In this document: piece after piece, positions 49,481 to 63,954 of the stretch
How positions within the stretch are numbered: the stretch's first letter is position 1
Layout of the letters: the number at the start of each line of letters is the position of its first letter
Source of the DNA: Himantopus leucocephalus
Lineage: Eukaryota; Chordata; Aves; Charadriiformes; Recurvirostridae
NCBI GenBank assembly: GCA_003993805.1
Contig: RSEF01000005.1
Span: forward strand, 37,449,517-37,513,516
Direction: 5' to 3'
Length of the DNA stretch: 64,000 nucleotides
Position numbers and translations under genes: made by a program
Notes under the pieces: generated by a model
What the model saw: only the letters and a program-made list of their open reading frames with translations
Told to the model about the DNA's origin: nothing
Database searches by the model: none

Positions 49481-52400
49481 TGTCCAGGTAAACCACAACT
49501 GTTGCTCTCAACCCATTCCTGGCCCTTTTTTTATGCTGTGGAAAAGGGGATGAGATGGGGGAGGGTGCTAAGTCCTGATACTCACAACGTGAGGCCTCAT
49601 CTTGGCTCTGCTTAACGTGAAAGTGGGAGCGTCCCGCGCTGCGGTAGCCTGTGAGGGCTGACCTGACCCTCATGGCCCTTCGTACCTGCACTGCTTTTGG
49701 TTGTTGCATGTGTGCATACTTGCAGGGTTGGTTTTTTCTTTACAGTGGCATTATTCATAAGTAAAACTCTCTTTTCTTCTGACTCTTGACCCTAAGCAGT
49801 GCTGGCTGCGATTTAATGCTTTCTCCTTCGCTGGCAGTCCCTGCAGTTGGCTCCCGGTGCAAGGCTGTGGCAGGACTTGGACTCCAGCAGCCTTAGTACG
49901 GATTCCAGCTCTCTTTCTCACTTGGGCTGAGAGGTATCCTAATTCCAGCTTGCTTTTCCTGTAATGTGTTTCATTATTGCTTCCACACTATGAGGAAGAA
50001 ATAATATTCAGGCTATTTTTTTGCACAGACAGATGGTGAATAACTGAGCCTAATGAGGGGAATAAGTTGGATCATGGTGGTAGTGTCAATGAGGGGATTA
50101 CTGTAAGTCTGTCTTGTACAAGCTGAGAATGCAACAAACATAAACTGTAGCCAAAGTATATTGCTGTGTGGTTCTCTTAATTTGCTGCCTCTTCACCAAC
50201 ATTTTTGCAACTGTCCTTGTTATTGAAAGGTAAATCAGTGCCGTTCATGTGTAGGGATGTGTCCTTGTCAAAAAATAGCTTTGAAATCCTGCTTTTGTGA
50301 GATATGTTTTTTCCTAGCTCTGTCCATACATGTGTTTTAATATTTCCCTTCCCAGGTCACAGATTTTCTCTTTCATTTTTTCCAAAGTGACAGGAATTGA
50401 ATCAAATCTTTTATTTTTTTTGTTATTCATGTTGTACGCGGAAAACGTTTGGCAAGTGTTGCTGTGCCTGAGGATTGCTCTGACTGACTGGTGAACTGAG
50501 AACACTTAATTGCACTTTGCTGTCTCTGTCTGCTCTGGGGAGATTATGGTTGTGCATGCGTCCCCAAGCCTGGCAGTTGGCCTAATTTAGGTTTAGGACC
50601 CATTGTATCTAGAGGTATTCAGGGCTGGCGTTTGGCCAGGCCTATTTTAATTGCAGCTTCTCTCAGGCTCCTTCCTGGAGTTTTGCTTTTCTCTCTCCCC
50701 TACTCTTCAGTTGTGTGGCTGGAGGGGGCGTAGAGGAGCAAACCGCTCACAAAGACTTGAATCTTGGAAGGCGTGCACAGGCAAAGTCCTTTGCTGCAGA
50801 CTAACCACCCATGAACTCTCCTCATCCAACTGGGCAAAGCCTTTGGCACTCAGGGGATCCAGGGTTTTTTTGAGTATAGATGGTAACAGGAGTGAGTTCA
50901 AAAAATGAGGAGGAAGATACAGTTTTCACCTTATCTATCTTAGGAACAAGTGATCCTTGCCTGTGAAAAAGATTTTTATTTGCAAAATCATGGCCTGTGG
51001 TCCGTCGTACGTTCCTGAGTGGGTTGTTTAAATCAGGCTGTGCCTTTTACTTGCACTTTTCTTTGTCAGAGGATGAATCTTGAGACAGAGCCCATTTACT
51101 GCTGGTTTTTGATTTGCAGCTTACAAATGTTTCGACAGACAATTGAAATTTAGGGAACGGAATATAATTGTGTGTTTCTAATGTCTTAAATGTTTGGAAG
51201 AAAAAGAAGAGTCTTGGTTGTTTCTTCACTGTCATGTTATCTTTCCTAACTCACTTGCCCTCTAACCATAATTTTTCTTCCATTTGCCGTTTATAACAGG
51301 AGGGAAAGGAAACCTTCACGGAACTGAGCTGTAGCCTTGCAAATAGGTTATCTGCTTCACTGCTTGTGTATGGGGTGATGTGGAGCATTTAGTTCAGTAG
51401 GAAACTTGACCGCCTTTGTCCCCTATCTTATACTTCAGCTATGAAACTTATTTTCATTCCATCCAAATCTGGTGGTAGCACTCCTGCTTTCTCGCTAACA
51501 TCTTTTCCTCCGTTTGCAACTGAAATGCAAAGTCATGAAGCTTAAAATGTCACATAAAAGAATTATTCAATACAGGAAGATGAATTAAGTGAGTTTCAGA
51601 GGAAGGTGGTGAATCCTCCTTTGCTTAATATATTTATTTTTTTAAAAAGGCAGAAAACCTGGCACCGTATTTTAGAAAGAACACGCACCAGGCTAACTCT
51701 CCCAACATTTCTCTCTTTCCTGGAAAAGATTTAGAAAATGACCTCAAAACAATCTATCCTGCATCCTATTGCCACTTTGTTTGCAGGATTGGTTGCACAT
51801 CTGGAACAAGGCTGGGATGAGATTTGTTTCCAAAAGCAAACAACTATTAGAGGAACTGCTCGTTTTTCACCACCTTTTTATTCCTTCCTATCTGATCTGT
51901 TCTGCAGCATGACACAGGTGCTCCTAAGCACCTCTTCCTAATGTAAGCATTGACTAGTATTTCCAGCAATAGAAAGTGCTTTCAGAAAAAGATCTTTGTT
52001 TGATGGGTAATGGTAGGGGATAGAAGCTGGGGAACAATTTGTGCCTATAATAAAAATTGCAATCAAGTCTCCTGCCAGTGAGAATAAAATTCACTTATCC
52101 ATTGAAGTCAACAAGTTTTTCTGCAGAAAAATTGCTCAGGGAGAATAATGTTGGGAGGATGTGGCTCACAGCATCCGCTGCGATGATACTGAAAAATCTG
52201 CTAGAATGGCTAGCTAATGTAGACGACTGACTTCCCTGATCACAAATCCGATTTGTGGTGATCAAATTCAGCTGCATCTGATGTTGCCGTTGAAAGATCT
52301 GAAAAAGTTAAACATTGAAAAATACAAGAACAAAGCACGTGAACCTTAATGATTGCATCTGATTCCGCCAGAAGAAACTGCTGTGATCTATCCCTAAGAG

Positions 52401-53744
52401 AACCTTTCTTCTTGAAAGCTCACATACCTTGCATCATCTGACAGCATTTTGTAACCAGTCCCTGTTCTCCGGAAAACAGAAGCTTTAAGGCAGTCTCACC
52501 CTTGCCTGAATTTTTATTCTAAACACTACCCGTTCCGTGCCTGTTCATGACATCAGAATACAGATAAGATTTTTGCATTTCTGAACAGGATGTTGCAGCT
52601 GAGCTTCCTAAGTCAGTTAGAAATGCTAATGAACAAAGCCTCTTAGGCGCACCTTGTTTCACAGTTAGCATTATGCACAGGTTTTCACAAATAAAGGCCC
52701 ACGGTGTTTAAATGAGGGACACACATACAATACTTCAAGGAAATAGGAAACAGAACTCAAATATCCTGTCATTCTCTCTTGAATATGCAGGTGCTCGCTT
52801 ATTCTTTCTCTTCGTCTGTCTCACAATAGTAATAATACATAGCTTTACGCCTTTTTGACTCCATGGTTTGCTTGGTTCTTTTTTTCCCAGTGTGGGAATT
52901 TAATTTCACCTTTCCCTTGCCAAAAACAGGCAACATTTTGTAAATTCTTCTTTCAGCACTATCTCCAACACTGTCCTTTTCTTCACACTTTTTCTTTTCT
53001 GGTATAAAAGTATTTCACATACGAAAATTCTGTCAACTGAATCCTGCTTCAGCTACGATATTTTCCTGCCTTTTTAACATTTTTATTTTTTAAAATGTTT
53101 TAAATCTTTGGACTAATTTGTTCTGAACCAGACAGGGATGTTTCAGAGTCTTACCAAAATCAATTTATAACATTTAAAAAAAAAAAAGTGTTTCCACTTA
53201 ATCTGAAAAAGAAAACTAAACTAAATTTCTGAGAAGTCTGATGCTTCTCATTTGCAAAAGGAGAAACTAAAGTTACCATACTGCAAGAGAGTATTTTGTC
53301 ACTCTTTTGTCTACTTTCTGGCTTTACAAAGGCTTTTTAAGGTGAAAATCTTTGTACTAATCAGGGGAGCAATCATTTACTATGCAGGAAATGTCATCTT
53401 GACCTTCTCAAGCCCTGGAAGTGGTTATCCTGAAACATGAGGATTAATATTTCCTGCATTCTCGTAGTGTGCTTTACAACTTGTTCTATCACAAGATCTC
53501 AATAGACATCTGAAATATCAGCATTACTTATCTACCAGCTGTGAGTACAGATAGCACTTCAGAGCAATAACAACTGAAAAAAAGAGCAGAACTTAAGGGA
53601 ATGCTACTACTTATCGCCGGTAAAAAAGAGTATTCTCTAAACTTCTGTACGTGTATGATTGCATTATCTCCTTTTCATGGTTTTCAGAAGTACAACACTC
53701 TTCCTCTAAATTTCTCTTCATATCAAAGCACCATCCTCTCTGTT
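49481..53744. other. Intergenic DNA
   Basis: Mixed, mostly AT-rich non-coding DNA. I see no exon with splice sites, no RNA gene and no mobile element I can name. Confidence 0.6.
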
Positions 53745-53745
53745 G

Positions 53746-53776
<31 letters not shown>
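53745..53776. repeat. (CTTTT)n and poly(T) tract
   Basis: Several ttttc units run into a T-only stretch. Simple repeat. Confidence 0.8.
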
Positions 53777-56700
53777 GTACTACATTTTTTCAGAGAGGTG
53801 CCATAACTGAATTCTTTGTCTTTTCAATATGGAAAATAACATCAGTTTATATTTCAAAACTTGTAATTGTTTTACATGATTTGTTAAAGTCCTTATTAAT
53901 TCCAGCTGGTCAGGTTTAGCATTTATTTAGACAGAGGTTGGTTAGGATAGCAAAAAGTCAGAGAGGAAATGGTGTGTCGTAAGGCAAAGGATAACAGGGT
54001 GGGTTTTTTTTTAGAAGTCATTTAATTTAACATTTAGTATCATACAGATTATTCACTCTCCTTACATACACTCTCCTTGTCAGTGGCCTTGGAGTATGTC
54101 TGTGAAATCCTTAGAAATCCATAAAGAAAGGCATTTTTCATTGCATGAGAACGCATTGTCCTTCTCCCCCATAGCTGCAGTTGGGGAAGATGGGAAAGTC
54201 ACCGTTGATCTTATACTAGAAGTCATCTGAGAATCAACTCCAATCATTGCAAAATCTTACTGGATGCCAGGTGGACATCCTTCCTTCTTACTGCCAAATA
54301 CTCAGAGAGATCATTTCAGTAAATAGGATTTAACCAGTCCTTGTTTATTTGTCTGCTTTCCTAGACCCAGTGTGTAAGGAGGTATTTATACCAGAGTTCT
54401 CCAAAATTCAAACATAGGATTTTTCATGGCAGTCAATGAAAGGAGGTCCTCTTTGGTCAGAACTCCACCTTCCCAGGTCCTTTAAAGCAAACTCAGAACT
54501 CCACCTTACTGTTTACTGAGTGTTGTTTAATTAACTGCCAGGTCTTCACAAAATCCCGTTGTACGAAGGAAGGTAAGCCTTATTACGAACACATATAGAG
54601 AGAGGGAGAAAGTAGCAGAAAGACTGAATAACAAACTGGATTTAGGACCTAAGCAGAAACAGAGTGGGTCAGAGAAGGAAAATCTATCCCATAAAAAATC
54701 TCACTGGGAGGCACTTTCCAGGCAAACACTCAGTTTGAAGCTCCCTGAAAATGAAAGTTATTCTCCAGATTACTTGCTGGCAAGGATCCCATCAATTTTG
54801 CTCTCTGAGCTATACAGAAAAGATATTGGAGACTGACGGCTTGGCCTTCACTTTTCCCAGGCCTCTCTGTCCTTTCCAGCCTAGCAATAGTTGCTGTTTG
54901 TGTAGCTGGGTCTGGTATGTTAATCCCACAAGAGATTTTTCTTTTCTTGACTCATATACAACTTATGGGAAACATGCCCATCTGATGTAAAGCAACTCCA
55001 AGTGTCACCTTTATTTAAATCCATAACATTCCTTTTCTAGTAGGTTTAACTAAGTATGTCTCGTGTGTGCCCTACAGAAACAGAAAATTTCAAACACTAG
55101 TATTTCTTGAATTATATTCTTATATATATACCATAATATGATAGAAGTATATATTTATATACTTCTATTCAGTGTATTGGATAAACTCATGGTTGTTCAA
55201 TTGAAGATCAGCTCCTCTTTTCATTACCTTTAACAAAAGAAAGTGACTACTTTTTTATAAAGTTTATTAAAAACACTGTCTCATCCAGAAATAAACAGGT
55301 CTTCGGTAGTGTTATTACAGTTTTTTTTTATTAAAAAAAAAATATCTTTGTCAATGATGAGACAACCCCTGGTAGTTATTTCTCTGAGTGAATTTCAGTG
55401 CTGTCTATTCACCTCTGGACTTCTACAGCAGCGCTCCTTTTTTCTCTCTCTTACATTTAGCATGCCATTAATGAAGAAGGCTAGCAAACACCTTTATATT
55501 TTCCTACTATCCTGGACAGCATTTCAGTAGCTGTGCTCCATTCAGGATTACTGCACCACTGTGTTTCTGCTTTACGAAGGGTATCAAATTTTATGATCCT
55601 CAATAACACACCCATTTCTTCTAACTTGTTTCTCAGGATATTTTCCTTAATAGAAGGATGCTTTGTTTTTCACTGACCACACCTAGTTCTTTAGTCCAGA
55701 TAAACACGGTCCTTTCAGTGAACATACCATCTATCTGAGTACATTACTATTCATAATTAGACATCCTTTCGCAAGGTAAAGTTCTTCCCATCAGCCGTGC
55801 CAATGTCAGGGCCAAGAGCTGTTTCTCCAGCTTCTCATGTAGCATCCACCCTTCAAAATAACTGTTTTTATGCAAAATGTTCCCTAGAAAGTATAAATAT
55901 AATAATAGTAATATATAAAAAATATTTGGTGCAGTAATCCTTGAGCTGTCTGTTGATCTGCATTATTTCTCATTGCAGTTTCCTTGTCAGAAACTCTAAA
56001 AGTTTTACATAACTGAACTTCTTCCATGAGGAAATTTTGGGTTTTGGGAAAAGGTCATTTGTCACTGCTTCCCCCACTGTAACTTCCTCCACTCTAAAAT
56101 CTGTCCGCATGCACTAGAGCCTACCTATTAAAGTCCAATTATTGGCAATCAGGGTAGGATTTGTTTTCAAGCAAGTGTTGCATCATTCATCTTTCTTAGA
56201 CCAGCTTATAGCACTTTCTTTATAACCCTTGATTAATCTTTGCCTGTTAATATTAATTAGATGCTTAAACTTCCTGTACCATCGAGGATTATCATGCTTC
56301 ATTAGTATTGTTGCTTGAACTGAATGCCAGGAAAGTGTTTGGTCACAAAGAATTGTCGTATCTGTATTTTTAGAAACATTTGAATTTGCTATCTCGATTA
56401 CTAAAAGGATCAAGACTGTATCTCATTAAGACACGGCTAAAGTTCAAGTTATTAACAGATTTCAGATGCTTTTCCTGGGAAGGATGAGACCAGAAGATTC
56501 GATTTAGGACATTTTTTGTGTAATGTATTTAGTTTCTTATGTTTTCTGGTAATGCCAGTAAATTAGCACATATATGGTATCAGATGTCAGCAAGAAACAC
56601 GCATTATCTACTCTGTGTGCGAGGACATTAGAACACATTTGGCAACTATGTATTAGCATTTCAAACTCCTAATTACTGTGAAAACTAGCGGTTATTAATA

Positions 56701-56800
56701 AGGCTAGGAATCCTTATATACACTGTTGTTTTGGGACAGAGAGGATGGGCATACTACGTATAAGGATCTGCATGTTTCCTGACCATGACCAAATTTCCTT
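53777..56800. other. Intergenic DNA
   Basis: AT-rich, with a perfect hairpin at 55141-55168. No gene is recognised. The stretch 56500-56710 is repeat-free and looks non-degenerate, which would fit a conserved non-coding element, but only an alignment could show that. Confidence 0.55.
55141..55168. repeat. Perfect 13-bp inverted repeat with 2-nt spacer
   Basis: atagaagtatata at 55141-55153 and its exact reverse complement at 55156-55168 are separated by tt. It sits in a TA-rich context. Confidence 0.85.
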
Positions 56801-57265
56801 ATGAAAATGGCAGCTTTGCACGTTCTGAAGCACTTTTCTGAAAGGCAAGTCTTTGAATGGCTATGTGTTATTTCACTTTCTTCTGCATTTGAAGCAAGTA
56901 GACAACAAAGTTGGAGCAGTCTTAAAAAACATCAGCAGGCTTTCAGTTGTGGACAGTTTGGTTTGTTTATCTGGAACAACAATACCTATAGAAATGGGGG
57001 CAGAGGCTGAATTTGCATACGACAGACTTGCCTCTATCAAAGAGGCACTGTCTTTGGCAAGTCCCGGAGTACCATCATTTGTGTATGGCAGGTACATGAT
57101 GAATCTATCATAATCTGTGCCACCAGCTGGTTCACTGAGAACATCTGATTTCCAAGAGCTGCCTGATGACACGGGCCGGCACAGTTGGGGGGTTATGATA
57201 GAGGAAGGATGGCAAATGCTTCTCTTCTCCTTCCCCACCAGAGTTACTCTGATTTCCACCTGCAT
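56801..57265. other. Region open in three frames, not called as a gene
   Basis: A plus-strand frame of 86 codons (56853-57113), another of 69 codons (56801-57010) and a minus-strand frame of 130 codons (56873-57265) overlap. Fragments such as AYDRLASIKEALSLASPG (plus) and SYANSASAPISIGIVVPD (minus) look protein-like, but I recognise neither. No splice context or start context singles one out. Confidence 0.2.
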
Positions 57266-60200
57266 TACCTTGTACTTCTATTTTTAAAAGGTTGCCCTAA
57301 GCAGGTCAGTAATGTACAGAACAACTACAGTGTGAGGTGTGTAACACATGTTTTTATTCTCCTCACCATCTGTGTCCTAATGTAAAGGACCACCTGAGAT
57401 AGTTTCACATCTTCTTCTTTGGTCTTTAGCATAACTTGTCAAACAGCCAATCAGAAGGAGTATTCTAGGGGTGTGGTTGGGGAATGAAACTGATATGAAC
57501 TGGACTGAAAGGTTAAACATGTGGACAGTTCCTGTGGACCAGCAAATTCCTAGTAACACTTTGTGTATGTGCTCTTAACCAGACAAACTGTTAGGTCATT
57601 AGATTTAGCCCATTTTCGTTGAAATTCATTAGTACAAGCTGCTATATAGACTAATTACCTCTGCTGATTAGTCAGACTAATACTGCACTGATGTGTCTGT
57701 CTTGTTTCTGGTGCTTGAATTAATGCTTTTGGAGGCAGCTCGGGTAGCTCACCTCAGGTTTGACTTGCATGATGTGTACATATTCCTGTTATACCATTTA
57801 ACAGAGCTGTGCCGGGCTGCCCCGGCACATGGAGCAAGAGCAGGCAGATGCGGCTCTTCCACGTGTACTAGAGGTCAGGTCAAAGTTGATCCAAAGCAGC
57901 CCTAGCAAACAGTTAGGTTTACTATAAAATATAGTATGTTACTTGGGAGTATCTAGGATGCAGCTAAAATAGGTTGTAAGGCTTCTTTTTCTTCGCTAAA
58001 CAAAATCAAATTTTTTTTTTTTGCAGCTGAGATGTATATGCAGTTGTCTCTTCACTTTACTAAAAGTAGCCTTCAGCAAAATGGCTTAAAATCCTGAAAA
58101 GACATTAAAGACATTAAGGTAGCGGGAAGTGTGTTTTCTTCTTTTTATAGGTATATCTTTTGGTCAGTGCTTTAATGCAATGATTGATGAAAATGTTGTC
58201 TATGGCTGACATCTGGGATTATTAATGGATGTAGAATCAAATTTCTTTGGCATTAGAGGAAAAGGGTGATCTGTGTCTCACTAGATAAAATGTTGAAATG
58301 GGAATGGACCTTCAGTTTAATTTCAGGTATTACATTTTAAACCTGTCAGGCTAATAAACGATGCTTATTGCTTCTATTTCTTAGGTCTGTGTTACTTATG
58401 AAAATGTGTAACTTGGTAATGGATAAGAACAAGAGCTTTCATTTCTACAACTAAAACCTGAAGCTTTGATACGTGCAAAATTCTAATTGAAGCCAAAAGG
58501 ACGTCAAGTAAAAAGCAAATAGGCAAGTTCAGAAGGTGGCACTTTGCTCGTTTACTGCTACGTTTTACAGCACTCCATGAGTTAAAAACAGAGCAGTGCA
58601 CAAGGCTGCTATTGTGAGAAGCCAACTCAAGGATTTTTAATGCTGTAAGACAAAGGGTTCCCTTAGCTAAAAATAATCTTTTCTTTCCTCCTGCTCCTAA
58701 GCTTTTTCCTCCAGGGAGCAAATTCATTATGCTGCGCGTATGCGTTTAGTGCACTGCAGGAGTTGCTGAGATTTATGACGTCATGGCTCTAAGCCTTCCT
58801 CTTTTGCCACAAGGTCTGCACGCGTAGCTGTTGCCATTTGTGTCTCGCTAAAACACCACTTTGATGTACTAATGTGCTTTTTACCTATGTAGAAGACAGC
58901 ATTTGTTGTACTAGGTCAGTAAATTTGCAAAGGCAAAGCACGGATAAAGAAAGTGGGATTTTTCGTTGTTAGACAAAGCTCTCCCTCGATTTTAGGGCTT
59001 GCTAATCAAACAAAACAAAACACACACCTCATCAAGATTTTACACGGTTCACTTGTCAGGCAGAAGTGTGCCTGGAATCCATTTCCAGCAGAGGTCAAAG
59101 ATCAGAAGTGCTAAGGCAGCCAAGGGAATGATTCCCCTGTGACACTTTTGCTGTGTTTTGATGAAAGTGAAAGCCATGTGGTACATGGATGAAAAAGCAA
59201 ACAGATTCTTTTTTTTTTTTCCTGTGGCAGTGCTGAATTTTGAAGCTAAGCACAGCAGGTAGGAAGCGTCTAATATTTGAAAAACAGTGGTACACTGAGA
59301 CACCAAAGCACTTATCTCTGTCTTTTTAACCCCTTGCTACATTTCTTACGCAGGTCTGTGTTTTTAAGATTCACGGTACATTTTTTTTTGTTGGTTTTTT
59401 GTTTTTTTTTCTTTCTCCTAAGAGGCTGGATGTTTGTCTTGATTAATCCTGCACTGGGAACAGGAGAATTTGTGTATGTAATGCATGGGAGGTCATAACG
59501 TGGCAAATGATATGTATAATATCTTACTAGAAGATGTATACTTCCCCAGTAGGAATGGCCACGTTAACTTAAATATGTGAGTGATATATGTTGGAGCATT
59601 ACCTAAGGATGAGACTAAAAGCCAAGGTTCTAACTCCCTTGATATAGCTTTTTAACTGTGCCAGAAATAATGTCTTGTTCATATATTTGGTTATACAATT
59701 CCATTCTCCTGACAGAACGTTTCCTTTCAATGGGTAACAAGCCTCTTATTTCTGACCCCTTTGTCCATTATATAGTGTTGATTCCATTGTATTGCCACAT
59801 TTTGAGGGTCATATAATGCAAATACTTCCATCTCTTATACGTGCAGCTTTTTATTATGCATTTTTCTGAAGCTTGATGAACATGCAATTTTTATAAGATA
59901 ATAAATAACAATACTGCAAAAGCCACCTAGAAAAAAAATATCAAGGGATTTTATGACTCAGGGGATCAGTAATGGAATACAGAGGTTATTCCACCTCTAG
60001 GGCACTGATTCAAATATAACCTAGGTCATTAGTGAGCAAAAATCATTACCAGCAGCTGTTCAGTGACCTACAGAATGTGAAATGAGTTTGTGGTCTCAAT
60101 ACCATTTCTATTACATGTGTATACAGATAACAGAAAAATCACAGTCAACGTTGGCCTCCTTGTTGGCATTCTCACTGGAGAAACTAAAAACCAACCAGAT

Positions 60201-63200
60201 GCACAGAGTGACTAAATGGCTCTCACATTTGTGAGTATGAAAAGTGTTTGACTGATATGAGGAAGGAGAGAAATAGCATTGACAGCGTGTTTAAGAAAAT
60301 GTACAGCTGACAGTTATTGATTGAAAATCCTCTTTCCTCTAATAAGGATAGATTCCCTTTCAAGTGACTGCTGCTGTGGACATCTGAAGGTCTTGAATTA
60401 GGCTTGTAGTGATTTTATTGTCGTTAACATATTATGCCGCCAACGAAGCAAAGAATCGTGGGTTGAAATAACAAAGCATTAGGATTGCCAAGAGATGAAT
60501 TTCAGTTTCTTAAAGTTTAGGTGGGGATTGTGCAGCAGCACAAACAATGTGGGTGGAAAAATGTTGTGGGTGGTGGGAGGGATTTCATGGCAGCTCTTTC
60601 CACATGACTGAATTAGTTATTGCCTTATCTTCTAAACCAGTTATGTGTTCTCGCCTCAGCTGATGGATGTAGGAAGAAGATACATTTTTTCTTGGCCTTT
60701 TTGCTAAGAACAAATGTATCCTCAGCTTACTATCTGATACATCTTCTGTGACAGCCCTTGCAGTGACATAAATTTGATGAGCTCTGTAAATCATTTCCAT
60801 CTTAAACTACAATGCAATTAGAGCTTAACTGACTAAGAATTTGACACTGAGCAAATTTTCTTCCTGTCTGTGTGATTTTTATAGAATTTGCTGAATTCCT
60901 GGTTGCATTAATTTCTTCCTTTTTCTTCTAGTATTCCCAGCAAATGAATATACAGTGTTACAAATACTTTCATATTTTTAGACAATTGATCAGATTTGTC
61001 ACATCTTATGACAGAGTTGGGATTTTCTTTTACAGAATTGCAAACTTGATTGCACTTCAGATAACGTTTATGAGAATAAGAAAGATGTAGCCATGCTGTC
61101 TCTGCCACAATTAGTTAAACAGATTAATTTGGGATAAATCATCTGTGGAGCTACCACAGAACAAAACATCCATGAGGGAGGTCCCCGACCACGTTGCTTT
61201 TAGGACTTCATACTATTTATTGGGGTATGATGCTAAATGATAGCTGCTAGGTAAGAGATACGGAGTGCATAAAGCTATCCTCAGTTTTGCAGGGAGTGGG
61301 TAAGGCAGTTACAGCTGTGTGAACACGATCAGTAATGGCTGTGTCGGATCTGTTGTGCTTTAGCTTGGTAGCAAAGTGCCTTCCTTCTGTGCAGTGCTCC
61401 AGTAACTTACCTTCATTTTACCTAAGCCCATTTGGTTGTAATTTTCTCTGTACCACCCCAACGCCCATTAACTATAACAAGTGGCTTTGCAAAGTAAATT
61501 ATCCCTTATATAGTGAAACCTCCCTTGTCGAAAGCTGGGAACCATTTGCAGGGTTTCCTCTGGCTCATTCTTCTGGGGGAGGGAGCAGGCTGCTCTTAGT
61601 GAGTAACTCAAGTATTTAGCACCGAAACCAGGCAGTTTTAGAAGACTGTGGATCTCAGCAAAAGGACTTAAAGCCAGCGTTCTGCTTCATTTCCTTCATT
61701 CCTGCGTGCCCCATCTTCTGGCACTGTGAATGCCTAAAGGTTGTCAGGCAGAACAAGCGTCCACCTGGTATAGTGTGGGGTGCTTATCAAGGGGAGAATT
61801 TGCAATGTAGACTGGGGGCAATCAGTACTGCCCCTGTTTGGCTAGGCTTGAAAATACAGACCTAGCATACTCTGGAGATGGCATCTTCAAGGATAGAGAG
61901 CTTTTGGCCTACTCCAATACACGTGCTTCTTAGCTTCGATACCAAAATTCTTGGGGATCAGGGCAAAAGTAGAAGAGCAGAAGCTCTCCCACCCAACGGC
62001 CCATACAAGGTTTGCTGTGCTCTTATTTCCTCCCTCCTCTGCAGTGCCATGAGTAGTTTAGTGTCAGCATGGAAGGCCATTTTATTGATGTTTACCTTAT
62101 TAGCCTTCTTCCATTAAGAAAAAGCAAGCCCTCAGCATTCATTCCTGTCTTAAAGAGAAGGTGATTTAAGCAGATCAGAAAGGCACAGATGAAGCACATG
62201 TGACACGCTGCCTCCATCATTTCCCAGGTGAGAGGCCATTCATCTGAGGCCATGTGGAGAACCTGTGAACCATCAGGGTGACAAATCCCCGTCTCCTGAA
62301 TTTCAGCTGCAAAATCACCTTTTTTCCAGCTTAGGTCATGAATGAGACTCATTTCTTTTTCATACATGAAATAGAAGCACTTGAAATGTGGGGTTTTCTG
62401 TGAGGACAATCTTGTTCGAAGCCCTGGCTTCTCTCAGATGTAGGGCAACATCTCTGTAGATGCACAGTCCCACTGGTATGAACAGAAGCTATTCTTAAAC
62501 TCCACCTAATTACCTTGGAGACTCTGGCTGCTTTAAACTGGAAATCCAAAATCCAATAACGAATACTACAAGCTTTGCTTGTGGCACCCCAAATCTGTTA
62601 ATGTATTTCAGTGCATTAATTTTTTAACTTAGATCTGGCTCACCTGATTGTAGAAAAGAGGGGAAAGGCAGAGAAGTCCTGGTCCTGAGGTCAGACGGCT
62701 GACACCACATGGATGAGACAGAGATGAAATTGGGGTGCCTTTGCAAGTTTGATGGGTTTGCACAAAAAAGGCCAACTTCTCACAAACTTATTTCCCCGAT
62801 CTCATGGGCTGGAGCAGGAAGGAGGGGTGACGCTGCTGAGGCTGCAGTCACTGTGGCACTACAGTGGACGTTGAAGCTGTCACATAGCACAGCCCAGCTT
62901 CTTGTAGCTGTTCTGTTTGCGTGTGGGCAACACATTCAGTCAGATGATGTACTTTCTTCCTGACAAGCAAAAGTGATTTAAAAATCCCTTTTTTTACACT
63001 TCACAAAAATTTTAATCACTTTAAGCTGATTTTTAAATGCTTTCTTAATTTGATTTTCTGGCTTCAACAGACTTTGGAATCACTTTTCAACAAAAACGCG
63101 GACATTTTCACAAGTTGAAGAGGATGTTTGTCATTGAGACAAGGTCATGTCAGGCCTTCCCAGCACATGACTGTGTTTACTGCCATCACTGCTGTGTACT

Positions 63201-63954
63201 TGGCTTTAATGCTTCTGTCCGTTTTAACTGGCTTTTGCCCTGAATTCTGGTTATCTTTTTCTTCTTATTTTATTCTGAAATAACTACAACTGTCGGTTTC
63301 ATGAAAAGATATTTCATAAATTGTTATTTTTTAAGCCTCTTAAAAGGCCAGTTACTCGAATGGTATGCCAGGGCTGGAGGCCTTTCTGGAGGGTGTGAGG
63401 ATTATTCCTACTGCTGATCCTCACAGGGGAAATTGCAATTTATTGATTGGAGGGGTAAACGAACCTGGGAGGATCTGATATAGAAGTAGAGAGGGATTCT
63501 TATGTACATGCAGCGTGTCTTTTTATCTGCTGTAAAAAAAACAGGGTCAGATGCACACCGAGAGAGATACTCTGGGGGGAGCAATCAAAAAAGATGGTGT
63601 TGGGCAAGAACAGAAGATTCCCTTCTGAATCGCAGTGATCAGTTATAGCCAGTTTAGGCAAATCTAGGAGAGGAACAGAAATATAATCTCTAGTTTAGAG
63701 AAGCGACTTACAGCCTTTTTGTAAGGAGGGAGGCTATGGTGCAGCGCAGGGCCCCCCGGCCANCAGGAGGGCACCCCAGCCTGCCAGGCGTGGAGCTGAG
63801 CTGCTCCAGGCTGCAGAGCCTGTTACCATGATCCCGAGTCTCATGCTTGATCCTGAATTCATGTTCTGCTCCTGCCCCAACTCCTGCGTAGTGACTCCAG
63901 CCAGAAGGCTCCTGCTGCCAGCTGGCTGGGTGTCCTCCTCTCAGGCTAGCCCTG
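57266..63954. other. Intergenic DNA to the right edge
   Basis: No gene is recognised over about 6.7 kb. It contains a poly(T) stretch near 59389-59411, a single N at 63763 inside a GC-rich segment (63736-63830), and frames of up to 111 codons without a domain. Nothing else is supported. Confidence 0.55.

Noticed and set aside
49029..49553. 174-codon plus-strand frame as a gene
   Set aside because: Pro/Arg/Ala-rich translation in a GC-rich patch, with a 116-codon frame open on the other strand. No domain or splice signals.
57730..57900. Possible SINE or tRNA-derived segment around ggtagctcacctcagg
   Set aside because: No clear A and B boxes or tail. I could not match a family.
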